NCBI RefSeq assembly: GCF_037042905.1 | Contig: NC_087253.1 | Coordinates: forward strand, 4,407,501-4,471,500 | DNA: 64,000 bases | Source: Lytechinus pictus | Lineage: Eukaryota > Echinodermata > Echinoidea > Temnopleuroida > Toxopneustidae | Reading direction: 5' to 3' | In this document: positions 44,851 to 55,545 of the stretch, piece by piece | How the letters are laid out: each line of letters opens with the position of its first letter | Position numbering within the stretch: position 1 is the stretch's first letter | Program-made: the position numbers and the translations under genes | Notes under the pieces: generated by a model | What the model saw: the letters and a program-made list of their open reading frames with translations, nothing else | What the model was told of the DNA's origin: nothing | Database searches by the model: none

Positions 44851-45413
44851 TCTTACATGGAAGGCTGGTTACTTGGGGCTGATTTCGGGATGATTACTAG
44901 TGAAATAATATCTTTCTACGACATTTTCCAAGGGCAAATCACCTCTTTTGAAGAAGGGACCACTTTGGTTGATAAGTTAAATGCTTAAAATTTCAACCGA
45001 TGTACATGTAAATGACCAACTTCATTGTAAAACTATGTTAAAAATTCGTGAGAAAATATCCTTAAAATTACGCATCCGGTGCACGAGTTATCTCGTTCTT
45101 CGGGTGGAACGGGTTAAGGAAATATGAACCCCACTTGTAAAAATATTACACAAAAATGTGCGTGAGTGTGTTCCCCTTTTCTGGGGGGAGGGGGTTCTGC
45201 CCCCTCCCAATGTGTTAAAAACTTTGCAACAGTGCACAACTTCAGTGAAGAAACTGATACTTCTAGGGACCTTATCTCAAAATATGAATGAGAGTAGTAA
45301 CTTTTGAAGTCTTTTCTTCTTTGCTTTCATTTCTCCTTTTCATTTTTAATTATTCAATTTCAAATTGTATTTTTTCATTTACATTGTATATGTTTTAAAT
45401 GTTTTTATGGCCA

Positions 45414-45470
45414 AATAAATAAATAAATAAATAAATAAATGAATAAATAAATAAATAAATAAATAATAAT
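45414..45470 (+). repeat. (AAAT)n tract, likely LINE tail
   Basis: About twelve AAAT/AAATG units follow TTTTTATGGCCA, the arrangement seen at the 3' ends of CR1/RTE-like LINEs. No upstream LINE protein can be read. Confidence 0.6.
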
Positions 45471-48400
45471 AACAAAAAAAATGAAGACTGTGCATGCAAT
45501 GGATCAAGAACATGAAGAAGGAAAAAGGCATTAATTCATACTTGTAATTCATTCGATCACATAAGAATGCATGGTTAATATGTAATGCTTAACAAGTTTA
45601 TCATTGTTTCATCAAAAATAAACATTTGTTTAGAATTTACACAAATACGGTATCTGGTAAGTTCATACAGTAAACCAAAAAATATAACATTCATCCATGT
45701 TGCTGAATTTCAGTTTTTAATGTGTAGAAAGAGCACAGATTTGATTTATGTTTCGTTTTCACTTATCTCTAGCAGTTAGAAAGGTATTCATGTTATTCTT
45801 GTTTATTTTTATAAAGAAATTTGAAATATGTCGTTCTTTGACAAATCGAAATTCGTTCCACAGTTGTCCTGAAGAATTCATAATGCGATTATTGCGATAA
45901 ATTTCTTTTGACAAATCGAAAATAATAGAAAAATTGAACAAAAAAGAACTTAACACAAATGATAATTAATAACAGAATGCAAACGATCTTAACCAGAAAA
46001 ATGTGTTTTCATGGACGAAAAAAATGTCAAGAAAAAAAAATGCCCCTTACTGGTTTACCACAATAAGTTTCATCGAATTGTCGTCAGTTTTAATTGGAAA
46101 AATTATTATTTGACTGCCGATTTCGTGGCGAACAAATCTAATGCAATGTACATCCGGGAGGTCGTATCATTGAAGAGGCGCTCCGGGTTAAACAAAATAC
46201 CCAAATAGAGTAAAGTTTACGTAGCAAATTGCTGAAAATTTCTTCAATATCCGATGATAAGGAAGTTATCGAATTTTAAAGTTCAGAAAGATTTTTTTAA
46301 AAGTTATATGCATGTCATCAATTTTCATTAGGTGGGCTTATGACGTCACATCCCCACTTTTCTTTCATGAATATGTCGTATTTTCATACATCTATGTATG
46401 ATATGTCTTCCTTATACTATGATAAGTTGAAGCACAATGCATATTAAAATCAGTTGTCTATCTAGTTTCTTAGTTCTTGGAGGACAAAATTCGAATAAAC
46501 ATAATTTTCAGCAATAAAATAGCCAATATGACTGGTTGCCGATTAAGAAACCCCCGTCAATAATATCAGTGGTCAGTTCGCCTTTTCTTTCAACAAATTG
46601 ATCAACAAAATATTTAGATCCTTACCTTATAGCGTTTTACCAAATTTTGATCGGTAGTAGCTTTTAATTACAAATATCGTTTTTATACTTATTATCAATT
46701 TCAATTTCTAAATAAATCATCGTTTTCGTTCTCTATCTTTCCCTCATGCTCTCTCTATCCTCTACCTATCTTGTTCTCTTTGTCTCTATCCGGGTCTCCC
46801 CCTCTCGTCCCCTCTTTATCTCTCGTCCTCTGTATCTGTCTCTCTGTTTTGTTTTCTCTCTTTTCGGCTTCACTGTTTCTCGCGCTCCCCCTTTCTCACA
46901 CTCTCTGTCTCCCCCTTTCTATACACAAATACACATCCATCATTACGCGCCCGCACAAACGCAAACACATATTCGCCCACTTACCACATACATTTTTATT
47001 TCTAACGAATGGTCAAATACTGCAATACTAAGATAATGTAAGATAATATATATTTTGAAGTATTTTCTGCATATAGTAGAATAATGTATAGGTCGCATTT
47101 CATAAGTTGGGTATGCAAAAAAGGTTGGCGGATGAAAAATATTCCACACGGTGCCATGGATAAATTGTTGCTACATCACAGCATCTTCACCAAATTTATT
47201 AAGTAAGATCTCATTTTGAAGCTAGAACTATAGGCTAAGTATATTATTATAAATTGAATCAATAAAATATCAGGAAAAAAAATTATAGCACATTAAGTTT
47301 GAAGTATCAGGGGTGGCGGAGCCGGTGGATGCGGCGAATGATAGAATGTTAATTAAACTTAATTAACAACTTAATATAATATGTAATATGACTGTCAGCG
47401 ACAGTCAGCCTAATATGTCTAGGCAGTTTTAAAGCAGGGAGCTACTAATAGTAATACAAATTTCACAATTTTGAAAATATGCAGGAATGAAATACATGTG
47501 TATGTCAGCTCTGATCTGCAACCTAATCAATTAGTAAACTGGAGAAATTTGGTTAATCATCTAATTTGTAAACTTAATTTTTAGTATAAAATTTGTGTAT
47601 CATTGCAACAAAAATGTCTACCCATGATGTAGTCATAAACAGTGACAGGCATTTTGGGGGCAAAAATATGAAATTAGATATTGTTAATTAATTAGTGTAA
47701 TTATCATGCATACAATAACAGATAATTATTCAATTTTTGTTCCAGAATTAATTATTGATGTTACAAGATTATATTGATGTTACAAGATTAAAAGTGCAAA
47801 ATACTAGGGTGATCCAATGTTGCATTAACTTTTGACACCATTTTATATGCTGCAGGTTTGCTTTGAGAAAAGCACATTTCAAAATTCATATTTACATTGA
47901 TGTCTATGTAATAATTAGCTGTTAATTAGTCATTTTAAGGCAAATGAAGGTATTTGAGACTTCAAGCTTTTCCATTATTTACAAAATGGTAATACCTAAA
48001 GTAATCTATTTCTTTTTCAAACCAATTTTACCACCTTATGACATGCGACCTACACAAAACAAATTTACAATGCGTGAGACATTATCATAATATGACATAA
48101 AGTACATATAACCAATTTATATTATTATGATGACATGAGGAAGATATGAATACGATATAGAAAAAAAAACATGAAGGGAAACTAATGCAGAGGCAAACTA
48201 TTCAGGCAAATAAATTATTGGAACACAGCAGCCAAAATAAATGCTTATAGCAGCCAAATACAGTCTTATAATGAACAATGCTTCATTAATTAAAACCATT
48301 GTCGGATAAACTTGTAATATTTAGGTCATCTGACTCTTTATAAAAAAAAATCCCTGTTACCCTCCTTCAGCCAAACAAGAAAAAATATAAATATATTCTC

Positions 48401-48561
48401 GGAATACTCCTAGACTTATAGCACCCACAAAATGTATCTTTTGTGAATGTAGTATAGCTTGTCTTAACAACATACTTAACGAAAATGATACTATTGGTAA
48501 AGCTTAAACCCACAATTGTAACCTATGATTATTGTATGATATTGAAATATACACAACACCA

Positions 48562-48731
48562 TGGGTTAAGGCACAACTTAATATAAAAGAAGTAAATATA
48601 CTAGACAACTTTGAGGTTACGTGTAACTGTCTTTAATAACCATGGCCAAGAGACCAACACAAGGTGGCGCGCTTACACTTTGCAATTGCAACATCGAATT
48701 ATCATTATAATACGAAAACAACATACTGGCG
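48562..48731 (-). repeat. 3' LTR
   Basis: Direct repeat matching 52341-52513, containing AAAGAAGTAAATATACTAG, GTGGCGCGCTTACACTTTG and ACGAAAACAACATACTGGCG. It is preceded, in element orientation, by the purine-rich tract at about 48735-48755. Confidence 0.8.
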
Positions 48732-50049
48732 TGACTGCCTTTTCCTCCTCTTTTACAATATAATCTGTATAACAAAAACATGATGATTCGCAATTAGCTC
48801 ACTATTAAATAAAAAGGGTAGACCATCGCTAGTGTAAGACTCTAACAAATCTAGACACTAATGTATCATAATGAGTTGAATATTAAACTAACATATTAAC
48901 ACAACAAAGGTCACAATTCAAATAACATCAACTGGCATCACCACTTCCCATTTCTCTCCATCATCAAAAATGGGAAAAACACATGTACGGGCTTGAAAAG
49001 GGGTAAACAACAAATCAGTATCCCTATCTAGGCATCAAATCATTACGAGCAAAAAATCGACCCTAATCTACTCCAAAACACAAGGCTCAATTAAAGCCGT
49101 GCACTAAAACAATTATCGACACAAATTGAACAACCATAAACCTGCATAAAAAGGATGCATATGGGCAAATGGTTCAAATAATGAAATAAAGACAATCTCT
49201 CAGTGCAACGTATCTACATAACAAATAAATTAAATACACAGTTTGACAGCCTCATCCTAAATATAAATTATCTGTGTAACATAAAAGGGACGGCACAAGA
49301 AGTACCGAATCATGAGTAGTTCCATACCATCTCAATGGAAGCAGAAAAACTTGCAAAAAGGAAAATGGATCGAATACAAAAAACAGCCAAGTACCCAAAA
49401 CTTATGACTGTGTAACTACACAAAATTGACACACTCATTAGTACTAGGCATAATGCAAAAGACACATGAACAGACAATGATTGAAAACAAGGGCATATAG
49501 ATCATTATTCATCACCAGTATGGCATCATAAAAATATTAAAAAAAACATACATCCATAAATCAACGACACTCATAACTGGCAAAATCATTCTTCCAAAAT
49601 ACGCCACAGAAATCAATGACTAACATTATAAAGCGGTTTATTGTGATCAACTAAAATCACACATCAAAATGCAATCCTGTAACATAAAAATACTTGCAAA
49701 GAAATATAATGAAACATTCCGGCATAAAATCATAATCAAAATCACTATCAATAATATAAAGAAAGCACTTTAAAGCATGTTGATCGAAGCAAAATATACC
49801 TGCAAATAAACATAAAAAAAATCATCGTGGTAATTGGTATATAAAATCAATTAGGCATCAGTTAATAACTCAAAAGACAAATCCGAATCAAGCGATGAAA
49901 CTCCTGTTAGCCTATTCTCCATGATCACATGGTAGAATTGGGAGTCCAATCAAAATGAAAACATTGTTCACATCTGTAATGGTCACTATCCGACACATAA
50001 AGGTACGACCCTGAATATCCTTGGGAAAGCTAGCCGAGCGGAACTGGGC
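48732..50049 (-). other. Untranslated 3' interior of the LTR element
   Basis: About 1.3 kb without an open frame of note on either strand, AT-rich, ending at the polypurine tract beside the 3' LTR. In an autonomous element polymerase and integrase would be expected here or upstream; I see no remnant. Confidence 0.5.
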
Positions 50050-51795
50050 TTAAGTAACAAATGTCTCTGTACCATTGATAGTTAGGTGATGGAATCCTAA
50101 ACCGCGAAGTTCTTCCACTGGGAGAGACAGACCAGCAGGACCATGCCCTGGGTTAGCATGGGGCCGGTCTTGCGGACGAGTGCGTCGACAACCTCCAGGG
50201 ACAGACAGATCAGCAGGACCATGCCCTTGACTAGCATGGGGCTGATCCGGCGGACGAGCATGACATCCTTCAAGAGTGGACAGTTCAGCAGGGCCAAGCT
50301 CTAGGTTAGCACGAGGCTGATCTGGAGGGCGAGTATGGCACGCGACATCAATCCAGATGGAATGAACATGGGTATTAGTCATTGAGATGCTAGCCGAGTA
50401 TGGACATTCAGTTGGAGGAGACGCGTGCAGGGTGAACGACTGAGAGTTCTGCGAGATCATCCCATCCACGACACATGGTACCCGGGCTGGATGGATATCT
50501 TGCACAGTAAAGCTACTGCTGCTGACATTAGCCGGGCAAGGAGGCATAGCGGTTACTGTGGTGCTTGCTCTGGGGCAGTTACTCGCGTCGAAGGGCAATA
50601 CCGAATCGGCCGATGGTGTAACGGTAACGGACATGCTATTGACACTTCCGGGAGTGTCAAACCTTTGATCAAGAGGCAGCACGGTACCTCCACGGTCAAC
50701 GACACGGTTGCTACCAATGCAGCGATCCAGTAGCATATCAGGCGACATGTTAGGCAAAGTCAGGTTAGGCAATACCGTCACGTCAGGCAAAGTTGTCACA
50801 TCGGGCAAAGTCAAGTTAGACAAAAATGTCACATCAGACAAAGAGTGAGAACAATAGTTCCGACTAAGATCCAAATCAAGGGACTCTGTGACACTGTAGA
50901 TCATGTTGGATTGGCAACAATCCCAAAGTAACAAAGACTGAAAATCATCAGCAGAAAGTGGAGAGCAACTCAATACACTCGGAGTAGGAGAGGCAACATT
51001 GCCATGCCAACAATCAATGCAATGAAAAGAAGAAGTTCTTAAATCACTCAAACGTAAAACTGGATGGGAACATGAACTGCTTTCATGAGTGTCTGAAACT
51101 CTACACTCTTGGAACAATGAAGGCTCACTGACCTTGATATCATGACCAGTAATTACTTCACTGATATTCAACACTATGTCATTTTTCTTTGTTTCATTTG
51201 CACCTGTTATGTGATCAATAGGCACATCATTTCCATTAGCTTTATTAACCACACCAACATAGGCTTCATATCCATTTTCCTCATTACATTGTTTTACATC
51301 ACCTATGTTAGAGTCATGACCTCCACCATCACTACTCTCGTATCCATCTACATTGCATGGTTTCATTTCACCTTTGTCAATTTCAAGCACCTCACCATTA
51401 CTAGTCTCATCTCTTCGATCTTCATTACAAGATTTACAATCATTACATTGAGATTCATTCAACTCGCTATCACTTGTCTCATATCCATCATCTCCTTTGT
51501 GTATGTTAGTGTTTACTGGTGTGACTGTGGTCCCTAATGTAACATGATTATCAATCTCGTGACTATCATCCATTTCACTCTCATTCATCTCATGCTCACG
51601 ATCAATGAGAATGTGATTTGTAATTGAATGTATGCCAGCGAGATCAACATCACGAAAACATGGCGGAGCTGCTCGAGATGACAAACCATAGCAGAAAGCA
51701 GTACCGTCTCCAAACCTGATCAACTGCTTGGAGGGGCGAACTGAAATATCGTTCTGCTCCATGAATGGAGCCCCAACCACGCAAGTAGTCATCAT
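50050..51795 (-). CDS. 581-residue protein of the LTR element: protease end, acidic region, Pro-rich repeats
   Basis: The first 45 residues (CVVGAPFMEQNDISVRPSK, then IRFGDG) match the C-terminal part of retropepsin-like proteases of LTR elements. The middle, about residues 65-230, is rich in Asp, Glu, Asn and Ser with repeated DGYE(T/S)SD and CNE words. The C-terminus has three tandem repeats of about 26 residues based on RPPDQPxAxxGHGPAxLS. The N-terminal half of the protease lies in another frame, in the overlapping region 51650-52237. The frame is open over 1.7 kb, which suggests recent insertion or retained function. No nucleic-acid polymerase motif is present. Confidence 0.6.
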   Translation of the reverse strand: MMTTCVVGAPFMEQNDISVRPSKQLIRFGDGTAFCYGLSSRAAPPCFRDVDLAGIHSITNHILIDREHEMNESEMDDSHEIDNHVTLGTTVTPVNTNIHKGDDGYETSDSELNESQCNDCKSCNEDRRDETSNGEVLEIDKGEMKPCNVDGYESSDGGGHDSNIGDVKQCNEENGYEAYVGVVNKANGNDVPIDHITGANETKKNDIVLNISEVITGHDIKVSEPSLFQECRVSDTHESSSCSHPVLRLSDLRTSSFHCIDCWHGNVASPTPSVLSCSPLSADDFQSLLLWDCCQSNMIYSVTESLDLDLSRNYCSHSLSDVTFLSNLTLPDVTTLPDVTVLPNLTLPNMSPDMLLDRCIGSNRVVDRGGTVLPLDQRFDTPGSVNSMSVTVTPSADSVLPFDASNCPRASTTVTAMPPCPANVSSSSFTVQDIHPARVPCVVDGMISQNSQSFTLHASPPTECPYSASISMTNTHVHSIWIDVACHTRPPDQPRANLELGPAELSTLEGCHARPPDQPHASQGHGPADLSVPGGCRRTRPQDRPHANPGHGPAGLSLPVEELRGLGFHHLTINGTETFVT

Positions 51796-52237
51796 GGACT
51801 ACCACACCATCAAACCAAAGCTCACAATCATCATACAATAATGTGAACTGAGTCAAACCAACCACCAGGGTCTGATCAACTAGACTAACAATGGACACAC
51901 CATCAACAAAATAATCATCAAAACCAAAATTGTCAACAAGAATCTCAACACAAATATCATCCGCTACAGATTCAGTGATTAAATTGAGCTGTGATCCGCT
52001 CTTTAATTCAACATTAATCCGCGAATTATCTATTGTGCGGGCACAAAAACAAGGTTTATTCCATATCTGCCTGCAAGCAGAAAACTGGCGCAACCCTGGT
52101 TGCGACGACCTGCTAGCCGAACGCCAGCTCGACGCATCGTGAACGGCTGCCGCGGCGGTCAACGCGGCCCTGGCCATGGTATATGTGGGACTACACAAAT
52201 TTATATTCGGGAAGAAACCCAACCTCTCGTCTACCAC
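51650..52237 (-). CDS. First reading frame of the LTR element: short gag-like leader and protease N-terminus
   Basis: It starts about 85 nt after the presumed primer-binding site. After an Ala/Arg/Ser-rich stretch, residues about 70-150 read INVELKSGSQLNLITESVA ... TLVVGLTQFTLLYDDCE ... GVVVHDD. These align by pattern with the front of a retropepsin; the catalytic D-T/S-G is altered to K-S-G, so activity is doubtful. The match continues in the frame of 50050-51795, one base forward, meaning a +1 programmed shift, a mutation or a sequence error. No capsid or zinc knuckle was recognised. Confidence 0.5.
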   Translation of the reverse strand: MVDERLGFFPNINLCSPTYTMARAALTAAAAVHDASSWRSASRSSQPGLRQFSACRQIWNKPCFCARTIDNSRINVELKSGSQLNLITESVADDICVEILVDNFGFDDYFVDGVSIVSLVDQTLVVGLTQFTLLYDDCELWFDGVVVHDDYLRGWGSIHGAERYFSSPLQAVDQVWRRYCFLLWFVISSSSAMFS

Positions 52238-52340
52238 CGATAGAACACGGCGTGCCTAGCCCCAATTTATAGGGTTAAATTAACTTGGGAAGGCTCATGT
52301 ATACTCGATGGGTGGATACAATCCAGCTGCCACCACGCCA

Positions 52341-52513
52341 TGGGTTAATAAGGCACAACTTAATATAAAAGAAGTAAATATACTAGACAACTTTGAGGTT
52401 ACGTGTAACTGTCTTTAATAACCATGGCCAAGAGACCAACACAAGGTGGCGCGCTTACACTTTGCAATTGCAACATCGAATTATCATTATAATACGAAAA
52501 CAACATACTGGCG
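52341..52513 (-). repeat. 5' LTR
   Basis: Direct repeat matching 48562-48731. In element orientation it is followed at 52340 by TGG, the usual start of a primer-binding site. Right-hand flanking sequence (CATATCTGAGTCCATTTACA) rejoins the copy A alignment. Confidence 0.8.
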
Positions 52514-53035
52514 CAATGTCATATCTGAGTCCATTTACATGCCCAGTCAGTTTCATAATAGTCGGAACTTTCCATAATACTCGAGCGAATCAAATCTTCG
52601 GTATAAATTTTAAAATGTCAATGTTATAAAACAGCAAACACCAAATTAGAGATGTTACAAAATGAAACAAACAATAAAGAGAGCAAATGTATTTTTTTAA
52701 ACCCATCTTTCCAAACATGATATTCAAAAGATTACTTTTAAAATTAAGGAATATTTACAATTCTGTACCCTAAAAAATAAACCCTCAAAGCCATCATGGC
52801 AAATGTAACATTTGATAACAAAAAGTCTCACCATCACCCTTTTGAGCTAAACAATCTTCTCTACTGACAAAACTTCTAATTTTGTATTGTTTAAATATAT
52901 TACCTAGAAAGAAAACGAGCGTAGATGATTAACTTAAAATTAAAGTAAATAATAGGGCAAAAAAACATTTTCCATAGAAATCTCCCTAGAAGTCATTAAT
53001 CTATTTAACCAATTTTTTTAATTCAAAGTTACGTT

Positions 53036-54115
53036 TTATTCTTTTGCTTCGTCACCGGCTCCAGCCTTTTTATATAATTCGATGAGATGGTCGCAGCCTT
53101 CGACACAGTGGTTGCACCCATCCTGGGCGTTCCTCAACTCTTCAATCCTATGCTCGATAAGTCTGATCATTTCATCTTTTTCGGCCCTCCATTCTTGCAA
53201 CTCCTTGTCGTAGAGTGCTTTTTGTTTCGCTTCTTCCTCTTTGACTTTCTTCTTGGTGTCGTAAAGGTCTTTTCCTAAAAGCGCGCCGTCAATTGCGATA
53301 GATGCGGCAGTTCCGACACCTGGTACTAATGAAACAGCTCCAGAGGTAACTTCCAAACCCGCTCCAGCGAAATCACCATTGACAGCACGCCACGCGCCAA
53401 AGCCCACTCCCGCCAATAATCCAATAACTGGCACCTTTTTCAAAGCAGACTTTGGCGCCGCCTTGGCGCCAGCTTTTGCAATCGCTTTGGCTAATTGTTT
53501 CCCAGCCACAACGGCTGCATCAAGCAACGCCTCCCTCGCCACCAGCCCACCGACTTTTATGAGAACTTTAGCATGCATTTTCTCGAAAGCTCCGCTTCTG
53601 GTAAGGCTCAATCCTGGCAACCGTTGCTGCCGCTTCGAGTATGTCTCCTCGCTTAGTGGAGGAAACTCTTTGTCCCAATTTTCCCGCACTTTCTCCATGC
53701 GTTTCTGCTCCTTTTCAGCCTCTTTAGCCAAATCTTCAGCATGTTTCCTAGCTTTCTTGACATCCTCGAAATCCCAACTCTTATTCCAACCGAACGGGCC
53801 AAAGTGGGTAATTGTAATCCTGTTGCCGTTCCTTCTGAAGCAGAGGAAGTTGTCAGGATGTTGAGCAAATGCCTCCGCGTCTAAGAAAACACACAGGGGA
53901 CTTCCAGGATAAACCCAGTATACAAAGTCGCCCGTTATCACTTCCACCCAACCCGTCCATATGATTCCAGCTCCACTAACGGCTGTATCGAATATGAAAT
54001 TGCAGATACCATCTAAAACTTTTCGGAGGGGACCTTGGGTGTGGTCTGTCATGTGAATGTTATAATTGTTACCCTCGACGTCCGTGAAGTGGTTGTCGAC
54101 ATCGATTCTTGCCAT
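53036..54115 (-). CDS. Unrecognised 359-residue protein with glycine-rich hydrophobic module, copy B
   Basis: Paralogue of the product of 40717-41799, with the same start, leader intron and stop context. By eye about 67 of 359 aligned residues differ and one residue is deleted (near 286). Differences run through the N-terminal domain, both charged segments and the hydrophobic module; the module keeps its pattern (IGLLAGVGFG, GDFAGAGLE, SLVPGVGTAAS). The last 44 residues, including CNHCVEGCDH, are identical. Both frames are fully open, so both copies are probably functional. Which compartment and partners they use cannot be told from sequence. Confidence 0.75.
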   Translation of the reverse strand: MARIDVDNHFTDVEGNNYNIHMTDHTQGPLRKVLDGICNFIFDTAVSGAGIIWTGWVEVITGDFVYWVYPGSPLCVFLDAEAFAQHPDNFLCFRRNGNRITITHFGPFGWNKSWDFEDVKKARKHAEDLAKEAEKEQKRMEKVRENWDKEFPPLSEETYSKRQQRLPGLSLTRSGAFEKMHAKVLIKVGGLVAREALLDAAVVAGKQLAKAIAKAGAKAAPKSALKKVPVIGLLAGVGFGAWRAVNGDFAGAGLEVTSGAVSLVPGVGTAASIAIDGALLGKDLYDTKKKVKEEEAKQKALYDKELQEWRAEKDEMIRLIEHRIEELRNAQDGCNHCVEGCDHLIELYKKAGAGDEAKE

Positions 54116-54133
54116 GGTTCACTCAATCAACAC

Positions 54134-54254
54134 CTGAAAAAAATAGAGGAAAAATTCAGAGGAAATAACAATAAGATACCCAACATTAAAATCAACATAA
54201 TGATTCTAATTTTAAGCATATGCAGCTTGAGTATATCGGGCTGTGTTTACTTAC
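54134..54254 (-). other. 5'-leader intron of the copy B gene
   Basis: Donor GTAAGT at 54254-54249 and acceptor CAG ending at 54134 on the minus strand, 121 bp, one base different from the copy A intron. A second identical donor context occurs at 54435-54430 because the leader exon is duplicated. Confidence 0.75.
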
Positions 54255-54609
54255 CAAATTTCCCCTTTTTAAATTTGAATAGTCTAGTGACCTCATTAAA
54301 AAAAAACCTCGTTATTATTCATTGTGCAATATTTTCTTTTCAAGCTTTCATTATTTTTTAAAATCGGATTTTTCCCTCTCTGATACACCATTTTATGACG
54401 AAAGTTAGATTACCCTTTAAGATATGTTTACTTACCAAATTTCCCCTTTTTAAATTTGAATAGTCTAGGGACCTCATAAAAAACCCCGTTATTTTCTTAT
54501 TTCTTGTTCAATATTTTCTTTTCAAGCTTTCATTATTTTTTTTTAAAAGTCAGATTTTTCCCCCTCTCTGATACACAATTTTATGACGAAAGTTGGATTA
54601 CCCTTTAAT
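54244..54609 (-). repeat. Tandem duplication of the leader exon and upstream region in copy B
   Basis: Two units of about 181 bp (54244-54424 and 54425-54609) each contain the donor TTTG/GTAAGT, the leader sequence CTATTCAAATTT and the upstream TTATGACGAAAGTT / CTTTCATTATTTTT segments. Copy A has one unit. The result would be two candidate first exons, and perhaps two promoters, for the copy B gene. Confidence 0.8.
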
Positions 54610-55545
54610 TTATTTATTTATTTATTTATTTATTCATATTTCACCAGGGTAGCTCATTCAACAAAAGTTGATCTTCCATGAGGCCCTGGATAACAAACAA
54701 TACAATTATATACAATTAAAAACAATCAATGGTGATAATACATATACAATCATCAGTCCATATGATATTGTTAAAATACAGACGTATAAAGTGATAACAG
54801 TATTATATAAAGTAATATATCAAAAAAGAGATGATAGTTTATAGCATCAGTCCTGAAAGGGGAATGGTATTGCATCCCAGTTGATCGGCCTAGGCAAGAT
54901 TGAGGAAATGTCTTTTAACAGAGAGTTTGAAATTATTGAGGGTTTTAACATTTTTAACACTTTGTGGGAGACTATTCCATAGAACGCAGCCATCATAATA
55001 TAAAGCAGTTGTATAATAATCAGTACGGCATTTACCTATAACTAAATCATGATGAGCACTTTGTCGAGTATTTACATTATGAACTTTAGAAATTTCTTTA
55101 AAAACATTTTTAAAACAATCTGCTGATAAGTCATGAAGACATTTATAAATAAATATACACCTGAAGTATTCTACTCATTTCTTAAAAGGCATCCATCTTA
55201 AACGAGTAAACATTTCATTAGAGGGGGTGTATATATATTTCAGTTTAAAATAAGTCTTGCTGCCCTCTTTTGCAATTTAGTCAACTTATCAATTTGACCT
55301 AAATATCTATTCCCCCAAATTTCACAACAGTAATCCATTTGTGTTTGAATGAGGCATACATATAATAATTTCATTGAAGCTTCATCAACATATGGTTTGA
55401 CTCTTCTGAGCATGGCAAGTCCTGCAAATACTTTTCTACATACATAGTCAACATGATTGCACCATAACAAATTATCATCAATAATAACACCAAGACATTT
55501 AAAACTATTACACTTTTCAATTTCAATACATTCATACTTAATATG
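54608..55545 (-). pseudogene. CR1/jockey-like LINE 3' end inserted in copy B
   Basis: Minus-strand translation gives CRKVFAGLAMLRRVKPYV, LIQTQMDYCCEIWGNRYLG and KLQKRAARLI. Further on it gives LVIGKCRTDYYTTALYYDG, LWNSLPQSVKNVKTLNNFK and a stop, all typical of the end of a non-LTR polyprotein, with at least one in-frame stop. A 3' UTR follows and an AAAT tail ends at 54608. Polymerase motifs are absent. Copy A has an uninterrupted site (about 42090), so the insertion post-dates the duplication. Confidence 0.78.

Larger units (their letters stand above)
44071..45553. other. Remainder of the copy-B-specific 2.1-kb segment
   Basis: No protein domain is visible. It contains a small hairpin TTCTGCTTACAT/ATGTAAGCAGAA (44241-44279), an ATT microsatellite near 44330, the octamer/CCAAT cluster at 44660-44850, and an AAAT repeat at 45414-45465 preceded by TTTTTATGGCC, which looks like a LINE 3' tail. 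Confidence 0.4.
48562..52513 (-). mobile_element. LTR retrotransposon without polymerase genes
   Basis: Near-identical direct repeats of about 170 bp (48562-48731 and 52341-52513) bound the element. They differ by one small indel near TGGGTTAA, so insertion was recent. On the minus strand, TGGCGTGGTGGCAG follows the 5' LTR in the place of a primer-binding site, and AAAAGAGGAGGAAAAGG precedes the 3' LTR as a polypurine tract. Coding on the minus strand comprises an aspartic-protease-like region and a long acidic protein. I find no reverse transcriptase, RNase H or integrase. Copy A lacks the element at the matching site (about 40190), so it entered after the duplication. The exact target duplication was not resolved. 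Confidence 0.82.

Noticed and set aside
50425-51537. Plus-strand frames of 102 and 131 codons
   Set aside because: They are antisense shadows of the acidic protein of the LTR element (50050-51795).
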